64,000 bases of DNA. Source: an uncultured Prochlorococcus sp. Lineage in GTDB: Bacteria > Cyanobacteriota > Cyanobacteriia > PCC-6307 > Cyanobiaceae. This document shows, one piece after another, positions 56,329 to 64,000 of the stretch (position 1 is its first letter; every line of letters starts with the position of its first letter). The stretch is taken from the NCBI GenBank assembly GCA_902618335.1, contig CACNAI010000001.1, positions 62,001 to 126,000 on the forward strand, written 5' to 3'. Both the position numbers and the translations under genes were made by a program. The notes beneath the pieces were generated by a model. The model did no database searches. It was not told the origin of the DNA and was given only the letters and a program-made list of their open reading frames with translations.

Positions 56329-57555
56329 TTATATATTAATTATTCTTTCCATTGCATCAAGGACGTTTGATCGTGAGTTAAATGCTGACAAGCGAAAATA
56401 ACCCTCTCCTGCTAATCCAAATCCGCTCCCAGGTGTTCCCACTACACTAACTTTTTGGAGAAGGAAATCAAAAAAGTCCCAAGATGTCATTTGATCTGGA
56501 ACTTTAATCCAGATATAAGGAGCATTGTCCCCACCATAAACTTTATATCCTGAATTCTGAAGTTTATTTTTCATGATTTTTGCATTTTCCATATAAAAAT
56601 CAATTAAACCTTTCACCTGTTTTTTACCTTCAGGAGAATAAACAGCCTCTGCACCTTTCTGAACCACATAACTTACTCCATTGAACTTTGTAGATTGTCT
56701 TCTATTCCAAAGAGGCCATAAATCAATTTCCTCATTTGTTGAACTCAAACCTTTGAGATTTTTAGGTATCACTGTAAAAGCACATCTAACTCCGGTGAAT
56801 CCTGCATTCTTTGAAAAAGATCTAAATTCAATAGCACAATCCTTTGCTCCCTCAATCTCATATATTGAATGTGGAATATCATTATCTTGAATAAATGCTT
56901 CATAAGCTGCATCAAAAAGTATAAGAGATTTGTTTTGAAGGGCATAGTCAACCCACTTTTTCAATTCTTCTTTATTGATCGTTGCTCCAGTGGGATTATT
57001 AGGAAAACATAGGTATAAAATATCTACTTTTTTTTCAGGTAGCTCTGGAAGAAAGTTATTCCCCTCGTTGATTGCAAGATATGTCAATCCTTTATAGGTA
57101 CCATTTTCAAGAGCATCTCCAGTTCTGCCTGTCATTACGTTACTATCCACATAAACAGGGTAAACAGGGTCTGTTACAGCAATTGAATTATCTTTGCCAA
57201 GAATATCTAAAATATTGCTACTATCGCATTTAGAACCATCTGAAACAAAGATTTCTTCAGGTGAAATTTGACATCCTCTAGAGATAAAATCATGCTCAGA
57301 TATTTTTTCTCTAAGCCAAGAATAACCTTGTTCTGGTCCATAACCTCTAAAACCATCTGTTGTTCCCATATCATCTAAAGCTTTACCCATAGCTTCTATG
57401 CATGCTCTAGGTAATGGTTCTGTAACATCTCCTATGCCAAGCTTAATAATTTCAGCACTCTTATTTGTTTCAGAATATATTTTTACCCTTTTAGCAATTT
57501 CAGGAAATAAATAGCCTGCTTTGAGTTTTAAATAATTTTCGTTTACTTGAACCAC
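56329..57555 (-). CDS. dapL: LL-diaminopimelate aminotransferase
   Basis: [44 protein letters not shown]. Confidence 0.95.
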   Translation of the reverse strand: MVQVNENYLKLKAGYLFPEIAKRVKIYSETNKSAEIIKLGIGDVTEPLPRACIEAMGKALDDMGTTDGFRGYGPEQGYSWLREKISEHDFISRGCQISPEEIFVSDGSKCDSSNILDILGKDNSIAVTDPVYPVYVDSNVMTGRTGDALENGTYKGLTYLAINEGNNFLPELPEKKVDILYLCFPNNPTGATINKEELKKWVDYALQNKSLILFDAAYEAFIQDNDIPHSIYEIEGAKDCAIEFRSFSKNAGFTGVRCAFTVIPKNLKGLSSTNEEIDLWPLWNRRQSTKFNGVSYVVQKGAEAVYSPEGKKQVKGLIDFYMENAKIMKNKLQNSGYKVYGGDNAPYIWIKVPDQMTSWDFFDFLLQKVSVVGTPGSGFGLAGEGYFRLSAFNSRSNVLDAMERIINI

Positions 57556-57623
57556 TTTAGATAAAAAATTTCACCAATATTAGAATAATGTATCAACGTG
57601 CTTTAGTGGTGATTAGATGTTAA

Positions 57624-57808
57624 GATTATCTTAGTTATGGTTAATTTAAGAGATAATCATAGCTATGAATTCAATTTCAATTAGTTTAAAAATCGTTTAA
57701 AGCTTTATAAATAGCAGGATTCAATCTTTATTAATTTTAAAAGTAAATAACAAAAGCTATAAAAAATTGCTTTATCAAAAATTAAAATCTAATTTTTAAA
57801 ATTAGATT
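57624..57808 (+). promoter_or_regulatory. Structured rne 5' leader (two inverted repeats)
   Basis: gattatct 57624-57631 / agataatc 57651-57658; aatctaatttt 57786-57796 / aaaattagatt 57798-57808. Confidence 0.4.
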
Positions 57809-57842
57809 ATTTTCAAAATCCAAATCATTCAGAATCAATTAT

Positions 57843-59663
57843 ATGTCTCAGCAAATTATCATCGCTGAGCAGGCTCGAATTGCAGCACTACTCACAGATG
57901 ATCGAGTTGATGAATTAATCGTCGCACAAGGTCAATATCAAATTGGCGATATCTTTTTAGGAACAGTTGAAAATGTTCTACCTGGAATTGATGCCGCTTT
58001 CATAAATATTGGTGAAAGTGAAAAAAATGGATTCATCCATGTTTCAGATCTTGGTCCATTAAGACTCAAAAAAGGGACATTTGGAATAACTGAATTACTA
58101 GAACCAAAACAAAAAGTTTTAGTGCAGGTAATGAAGGAACCCACAGGATCTAAAGGGCCTAGACTAACCGGGAGTATATCTATCCCTGGAAAGTACTTGA
58201 TATTGCAGCCATTTGGCCAGGGAGTAAATATTTCAAGAAAAATAAATACAGAAACAGAACGAAGCCGTTTAAAAGCTCTCGGTGTTTTAATAAAACCACC
58301 TAGCACAGGTTTACTATTTAGAACAGAGGCTGAAAAGATAAAAGAAGAATTACTTATTGAAGATTTAGAAAATTTAATTCAACAGTGGGAAAATATATTA
58401 AAAGTTTCTGAGACTTCTAATCCACCAAATTTAATAAAAAGAGATGATGATTTCTCTCTTAAGATTTTGAGAGATCATATTAAGTCGTCAACAAATAAAA
58501 TAGTTATAGATAGTAAATTTTCAGTTGATAGGGCAAAACATTTTTTAGGAAGTTATGAATCTAATATTGATATTGAATTTCACGATAATAACTTAAACCA
58601 GCATATTTTAGAGAAGTACGAAATTAATAAAACAATTCAAAAAGCTCTTCAAACAAGAGTCGATCTTCCTTCTGGTGGTTACATAATAATTGAACCAACT
58701 GAAGCTCTAACGGTAATTGATGTAAACTCTGGATCATTTACAAGATCAGCCAACTCAAGACAAACTGTTTTGTGGACGAATTGCGAAGCAGCAGTTGAAA
58801 TATCAAGACAAATGAAATTAAGAAATATTGGTGGGGTAATCGTAGTAGATTTTATAGATATGGAATCTAGAAGAGATCAATTCCAACTACTTGAGCATTT
58901 TACTTCAGCGATAAAAGATGATTCTGCAAGGCCTCAAATAGCACAGCTTACTGAATTAGGTTTAGTTGAATTAACTAGAAAAAGACAAGGTCAAAATATT
59001 TATGAATTATTTGGAAAAAAATGCCCTACTTGCAATGGTGTAGGACATGTAGAAAATCAATTTAATCATGAAATTTCTAACCTAAAAATAAATAATGTTG
59101 AAGAAAAATCAAGTAAATCAAATACTCTAAAACCTCACGATATAGATACTTCTCAATTAACTGATAAGCAGGAAACAATAATTGACAAGGAATTACCTGA
59201 CGCCAAGAACCTCATGAAAGAGAATTCTTCAAATACAATGGAAAATCATAATAATGAGTTGAACTCATTAAATTCGAAAGAAAAAAATATAATAACTGTT
59301 GATCTTACCAATGAAGAAAAAATTGTTTTTAGTCAGTTAGGTATTAATCCACTAATAAAATTAGGGAAAGAATATCTCAAGAGCAATAATTTTGTACGAT
59401 TAAAAGATAGCAGTAATGCACAAGAAAAAACTTTAGATAATAAAAAGACAAAAGCAAAACAAATAAAAAAAATCTCAAAATCTAAAGAGGAAGATCTTGA
59501 TATCAAAATTGAAGTAACTAAAAATTCCAAATTTAAAGGAACAAAGAAAACTAATGAAATTAATGAAGTTGTATTAACAGATAAGAAGGGTGAAATTGAA
59601 CTTACTGATGAGGCAAACAATGCAAGAAAAAAGAGAAGAAGGTCTTCAGCAAATATTGAATAA
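57843..59663 (+). CDS. rne: ribonuclease E/G
   Basis: [37 protein letters not shown]; basic tail [13 protein letters not shown]. Confidence 0.95.
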   Translation: MSQQIIIAEQARIAALLTDDRVDELIVAQGQYQIGDIFLGTVENVLPGIDAAFINIGESEKNGFIHVSDLGPLRLKKGTFGITELLEPKQKVLVQVMKEPTGSKGPRLTGSISIPGKYLILQPFGQGVNISRKINTETERSRLKALGVLIKPPSTGLLFRTEAEKIKEELLIEDLENLIQQWENILKVSETSNPPNLIKRDDDFSLKILRDHIKSSTNKIVIDSKFSVDRAKHFLGSYESNIDIEFHDNNLNQHILEKYEINKTIQKALQTRVDLPSGGYIIIEPTEALTVIDVNSGSFTRSANSRQTVLWTNCEAAVEISRQMKLRNIGGVIVVDFIDMESRRDQFQLLEHFTSAIKDDSARPQIAQLTELGLVELTRKRQGQNIYELFGKKCPTCNGVGHVENQFNHEISNLKINNVEEKSSKSNTLKPHDIDTSQLTDKQETIIDKELPDAKNLMKENSSNTMENHNNELNSLNSKEKNIITVDLTNEEKIVFSQLGINPLIKLGKEYLKSNNFVRLKDSSNAQEKTLDNKKTKAKQIKKISKSKEEDLDIKIEVTKNSKFKGTKKTNEINEVVLTDKKGEIELTDEANNARKKRRRSSANIE

Positions 59664-60237
59664 GATATATGAAGTCGGAGTAGATGAAGTTGGAAGGGGA
59701 GCAGTTTTTGGTCCAGTTTTCTCAGCAGTTGTCGTATTGACCAAAAAAAATAAATTTATCTTGCAAGAATTAGGGGTAATGGATAGTAAAAAATTAACTC
59801 CCCAAAAAAGAAAATTACTTTTGCCAAGTATATTATCACTTTCATCAGATTATGGAATTGGGCAATCATCGGTCAGAGAAATAGATAAACTTGGGATCAG
59901 ATTTGCAACAGAACTTTCAATGATAAGAGCTTTAAAAAAATTAAGAAATAAGCCACCTGAAATAATAATTGATGGCCCCTTATTATTAAGGCCATGGAAA
60001 GGAATTCAGAAAAATATAGTATCAGGAGACTCAAAGTTTACCGCAATATCTTCAGCAAGCATAATTGCAAAAATTTCTCGAGATAATCTAATGGAAAGAT
60101 TAGAAAAAAAATACCCAGGATACTTAATTTTTAAAAATAAAGGTTATGGAACCAAAGAGCATTTTTCTGCCATTAAAAAAAATGGAATTACTATTCTTCA
60201 TAGAAAAAGTTTTCTAAAAAAATCAAATCTTATTTAA
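59620..60237 (+). CDS. rnhB: ribonuclease HII
   Basis: [30 protein letters not shown] track start is 59590, but ATG 59620 or TTG 59656 fits the protein better. Confidence 0.92.
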   Translation: MQEKREEGLQQILNKIYEVGVDEVGRGAVFGPVFSAVVVLTKKNKFILQELGVMDSKKLTPQKRKLLLPSILSLSSDYGIGQSSVREIDKLGIRFATELSMIRALKKLRNKPPEIIIDGPLLLRPWKGIQKNIVSGDSKFTAISSASIIAKISRDNLMERLEKKYPGYLIFKNKGYGTKEHFSAIKKNGITILHRKSFLKKSNLI

Positions 60238-60741
60238 TTCACACCAATCTAAAAAATCTTTAACTAATTGCTTTTGGACTCTTGCCTTTATACCCAATAA
60301 AATCCCATTTAATACGGAATGACCAGTAGACTCTAAAATTTTTTTTGGAATAAGCTTTAATAGCGCAGGTTGGCTGACAGATACGCCTAGAAGTGCCTCT
60401 CCTTCTAATCCAATATCTGTTGCTTCCAAATTCGCTTTCAAAATAAGATCAAAATCATCTACGATTCCCAAACCATCCAAAGTACTTTCAAGCGCACTCA
60501 TTCTTAAAATTCCATCTTTATTCTCTACCGCAATTGAAACAACAGGATTAATATCTAATTGAAAAACCTTGAAACTTGTTACTGTATACTTATACCTACC
60601 TTCCCCTTCGGGTAATAATTTATTGGAGTCCAGCATTGCTCCAACAACTCTTTCTTCTTCCAAAAGATATTTAGAAAGATATTCTTTATTACGTTTTACA
60701 GAAAGCTTAAGTTTCTGTTTAGCATCAAAAGACAAAAGCAT
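60223..60741 (-). CDS. DUF1997 family protein
   Basis: [14 protein letters not shown]…[25 protein letters not shown]. Confidence 0.75.
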   Translation of the reverse strand: MLLSFDAKQKLKLSVKRNKEYLSKYLLEEERVVGAMLDSNKLLPEGEGRYKYTVTSFKVFQLDINPVVSIAVENKDGILRMSALESTLDGLGIVDDFDLILKANLEATDIGLEGEALLGVSVSQPALLKLIPKKILESTGHSVLNGILLGIKARVQKQLVKDFLDWCELNKI

Positions 60742-60793
60742 TTTCTATATTCCTCCAATGCTTAATTGATCTCTTTTTTTCTTACTATTAATC

Positions 60794-61639
60794 ATGCGCC
60801 AACAAGTTGCATATTTAGGCCCTAAAGGAACATACGCAGAAAAAGCAGCTCATATATTATCAAAGCTTGCCAATTTTCAGACACCTATATTTGTACCATG
60901 TAATGGGTTACATTCGGTCATTAAATCAATAGCGTACAAAAATTGTGATGCTGCTGTAGTTCCTATTGAAAATTCTGTAGAAGGTGGAGTCACATCTACT
61001 CTAGATGCCCTTTGGAAGTTTCCCGATATATTTATCAATAAAGCAATTGTTTTGCCCATAAATCATGCATTAATAAGTAATGGAGAACTTTCAAACATCA
61101 CAGAAGTATTATCTCATCCTCAAGCATTAGCTCAATGTTCAGAATGGTTATCTGAAAATCTACCAAATGCCATTCCTCTTCCAACGAATTCGACCTCAGA
61201 AGCTGTCAAAATGGTAAAAGGGAGTAAATTTAGAGCGGCTATCGGTTCAAAATCATTAATTCAAATTGAAGGACTCAAAGAATTAGCCTTCCCTATTAAT
61301 GATGTACAAGGTAATTGCACTAGATTTGTACTATTGAGCAAAGAGTCAAATTCTGATACAGCTAATATCGCAAGTTTTGCTTTTTCTTTAATATCAAATC
61401 AACCTGGTGCTTTACTCAAAGCTTTAAATTATATTGCAGATTTTGGATTCAATATGAGTAAAATAGAATCAAGACCTTCAAAAAGGGAGTTAGGTGAATA
61501 TATAATTTACGTTGATTTAGAAATCAATCATCAAAATAACATTAAAGATATTCTTGAACTAAAAAATCATTTAAAACCCTTGTGCAAGAACTTTGTAGAT
61601 TTTGGGAATTATTTATCTGAAAACGTTGAGCTAGATTAA
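60794..61639 (+). CDS. pheA: prephenate dehydratase
   Basis: AYLGPKGTYAEKAA; VPIENSVEGGVTSTLD; QGNCTRFVLLS; ACT-domain NQPGALLKAL. Confidence 0.95.
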   Translation: MRQQVAYLGPKGTYAEKAAHILSKLANFQTPIFVPCNGLHSVIKSIAYKNCDAAVVPIENSVEGGVTSTLDALWKFPDIFINKAIVLPINHALISNGELSNITEVLSHPQALAQCSEWLSENLPNAIPLPTNSTSEAVKMVKGSKFRAAIGSKSLIQIEGLKELAFPINDVQGNCTRFVLLSKESNSDTANIASFAFSLISNQPGALLKALNYIADFGFNMSKIESRPSKRELGEYIIYVDLEINHQNNIKDILELKNHLKPLCKNFVDFGNYLSENVELD

Positions 61640-61640
61640 T

Positions 61641-62576
61641 CTATCCTCTGCATTTATAAACTCCAAACTCCATTAAACCTTTTCTAAATGCCCAATTCAT
61701 TAAAAGTATTGTTGGAATCTCTCTTATAGATTTTACTATCGCTAAAGGCCCAAGAGACAAAATAGCTAAAGGTCTTCGAATTCCTTCAAAAATAGAGTCA
61801 TACCATGAGGGATTAGTATAAGAATTCCAATTTTCGGTAATAACACTTCCTGCACTATTTTTATTATTTCTAAGAATATCACTGAAATCATTAATGCTTA
61901 TAAAATTAGGATGTACCCACTGTTCAAGTAGTTGCTTAAGAACTAACTTCTCAATAAAAGTTGGGGGGTCTACACTTAGATCTCTTGAATTCCAATCAGC
62001 TAAAGCCAAATATCCGCCGGGTCTTAAAGTTCTGAGTATCTCATCGGCAAATTTAGTTTTATCATTCATGTGTGCACCAGCCTCAACACTCCAAACCGCA
62101 TCAAAGGCACCATCTTCAAACTTTAAATCTAATGCATCCATAACTTGGAATTTGCAATTAAGTCCTAAAGGAGTAAGATCTCTTGCTCTTTTTACTTGAG
62201 CAGGACTAATTGTGATTCCAGTAACATTAAAACCATAATATTTTGCAAGAATCCTAGAACTCCCTCCTATTCCACAACCTACATCGAGTACTCTGGAACC
62301 TTTTGGTAATTTATCTAAACCACTCCACTTTACTAACTCATGAACAAAATGGACTTTAGCTTTTCTAAAATCAATTTTTTTTACCTCTGAGGGATAAAAG
62401 CCCAAATGTATATGTTCTCCCCACATTCTCTCTAATAATTTATCCTGTGTCCAAGCATCATATGCAGATGCCACAGTACTTGAAGAAATATATTTTCTCG
62501 CTTTACTTCTCCAGATTAAAGTTAAAGTTAAAAGAATTAAAAAAAGTATAAATAAAGGCACTAGTAATTCCAACAT
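61641..62576 (-). CDS. MPBQ/MSBQ-type (tocopherol pathway) SAM methyltransferase
   Basis: RVLDVGCGIGGSSRILAKYYGFNVTGITISPAQVKRA; WSVEAGAHM; N-terminal TM. Confidence 0.82.
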   Translation of the reverse strand: MLELLVPLFILFLILLTLTLIWRSKARKYISSSTVASAYDAWTQDKLLERMWGEHIHLGFYPSEVKKIDFRKAKVHFVHELVKWSGLDKLPKGSRVLDVGCGIGGSSRILAKYYGFNVTGITISPAQVKRARDLTPLGLNCKFQVMDALDLKFEDGAFDAVWSVEAGAHMNDKTKFADEILRTLRPGGYLALADWNSRDLSVDPPTFIEKLVLKQLLEQWVHPNFISINDFSDILRNNKNSAGSVITENWNSYTNPSWYDSIFEGIRRPLAILSLGPLAIVKSIREIPTILLMNWAFRKGLMEFGVYKCRG

Positions 62577-63233
62577 TTAATTTTCTTTTATATCAGGGAA
62601 ACTTTCTTTCAAAGCTGTTCTGGCGGCAAGTTGTTTTCTCGTATGATCGAGCATTTCAAATTCTCTTTGCAAACGAGTATGAGTATTCCGTTCTTCTAGA
62701 AGTTTTTGTTGTTCTTCTGCCACAGGTCCACCCAAATGAGCACCTATCCAAAATGATAACTCCATCGGATTTTTAGGTAATTTATCAGGTAGGTTTTTCT
62801 TAGTATTTGTCAATTTACTTGTTAAGTTAATGACATCACTGAGTGCTTCTGTTACTAAATCTTTTAGAGAATCTAATTCTTGAAGATTATCAACATTATC
62901 GTCGCTTATCCAACTTACCATCGCAGAATAGAATGGAGTTGAACGAACGATTTCTAAAACTTGAAATCTTTGTTGTCCGAGAGTGATTATATTACTTCTC
63001 CCATCATCTGCGGTTTGATGTTTTATTATTTGAGCGCAACATCCAACGTTAGCCATACTTTTAGTATTTGGATCCCATTTTATTACTCCAAACATTGAAT
63101 CAGTCTCTAGTACTGATTGAAGCATGATCCTGTATCTAGATTCAAAAATATGTAAAGGTAAAATCTCTTGAGGAAAAAGTACTACCTCTGGCAAAGGAAA
63201 TATAGGTAATTCCCTTACTGAGAGCTCTCCCAT
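62577..63233 (-). CDS. LON N-terminal (substrate-binding) domain protein
   Basis: ELPIFPLPEVVLFPQEILPLHIFESRYRIML. Confidence 0.88.
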   Translation of the reverse strand: MGELSVRELPIFPLPEVVLFPQEILPLHIFESRYRIMLQSVLETDSMFGVIKWDPNTKSMANVGCCAQIIKHQTADDGRSNIITLGQQRFQVLEIVRSTPFYSAMVSWISDDNVDNLQELDSLKDLVTEALSDVINLTSKLTNTKKNLPDKLPKNPMELSFWIGAHLGGPVAEEQQKLLEERNTHTRLQREFEMLDHTRKQLAARTALKESFPDIKEN

Positions 63234-63289
63234 TTAAACCTCAACTATACCTACTTATATTAATCAATTTAAGTTGTTTTCGGGATATC

Positions 63290-63610
63290 TTAAAGTTTAA
63301 CTTCTATGTCTACACCACTTGGAAGATCTAACTTCATTAAAGCATCAATAGTTTTTGCTGATGGACTATATATATCTATTATTCTTCGATGAGTTCTTGT
63401 TTCAAAATGCTCTCTAGAATCTTTATCAACATGTGGTGATCTTAATACACAATAAATTTTTCTTTTTGTAGGTAGAGGAATTGGACCTATAGCTGATGCT
63501 GAAGTAGTATCAGCAGTCTGGATAATTTTGTCGCAAGATAAATCAAGCATTCTTCTATCGAATGCTTTTAGTCTTATTCTTATTTTTTGTTGTGCAATTG
63601 ATGCAGTCAT
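63290..63610 (-). CDS. rpsJ: 30S ribosomal protein S10
   Basis: [43 protein letters not shown]. Confidence 0.98.
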   Translation of the reverse strand: MTASIAQQKIRIRLKAFDRRMLDLSCDKIIQTADTTSASAIGPIPLPTKRKIYCVLRSPHVDKDSREHFETRTHRRIIDIYSPSAKTIDALMKLDLPSGVDIEVKL

Positions 63611-63634
63611 AATGTCAAATTAACTTCTAGTGGA

Positions 63635-63657
63635 GGGTCATTGATTAAAAATGACCC
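63635..63657. promoter_or_regulatory. Perfect 8-bp stem-loop in tuf-rpsJ spacer
   Basis: GGGTCATT-GATTAAA-AATGACCC. Confidence 0.55.
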
Positions 63658-63712
63658 TAACCCTTTAGCTTATATTAAGTGATTGAGGTTAAATTTTTAA
63701 AATTCAAATATG

Positions 63713-64000
63713 CTATTTGAGAATTTTAGAAACAACTCCGGCACCAATGGTACGCCCACCTTCACGGATTGCAAATCGCATACCTTGTTCGATAGCTACT
63801 GGACAAATTAATTCGCCAGTCATTTTGATTCTATCCCCAGGCATAACCATTTCAACATTGGAACCATCATCAGAGGTAAATGCTGTGATTTGACCTGTCA
63901 CATCAGTTGTTCTGATGTAGAACTGTGGTCTATAGCCTGCAAAGAAAGGCGTATGTCTACCCCCCTCTTCTTTTTTTAGAACATAAACTTCTCCTTCAAA
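63713..64000 (-). CDS. tuf: elongation factor Tu, C-terminal part (truncated by window end)
   Basis: [25 protein letters not shown]…[21 protein letters not shown]; frame open to window edge. Confidence 0.97.

Overview
AT-rich, gene-dense cyanobacterial chromosome segment. Gene content and order (split rpoC1/rpoC2, eight-gene atp operon with b' and atp1, hli gene, glnB, tuf-rpsJ, MPBQ methyltransferase, DUF3326, Ycf35) strongly suggest a high-light Prochlorococcus-type genome. About 68 protein genes and one tRNA (Thr-CGT) are supported. Four small or cryptic ORFs are added that the ORF track omits: a 50-aa high-light-inducible protein, a 41-aa single-TM protein, a 54-aa protein, and a start-less ORF behind nadE. 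I see no mobile element, prophage, CRISPR array, defence island or rRNA. This is ordinary core genome, and I found no convincing new multi-gene system. The best leads are small-scale: (i) mutually exclusive stem-loops in the atpB-atpE spacer; (ii) rnhB apparently starting inside the rne codons for the basic C-terminal (PNPase-recruiting type) motif; (iii) an uncharacterised 81-aa protein in operon with a PII that has Phe51 instead of Tyr51; (iv) a start-less ORF after nadE behind a T8 tract; (v) tandem direct repeats at the atp operon promoter; (vi) the Ycf35/DUF2997/ferredoxin/aldo-keto cluster. All homology calls come from recognising protein motifs by eye; no database search was run.
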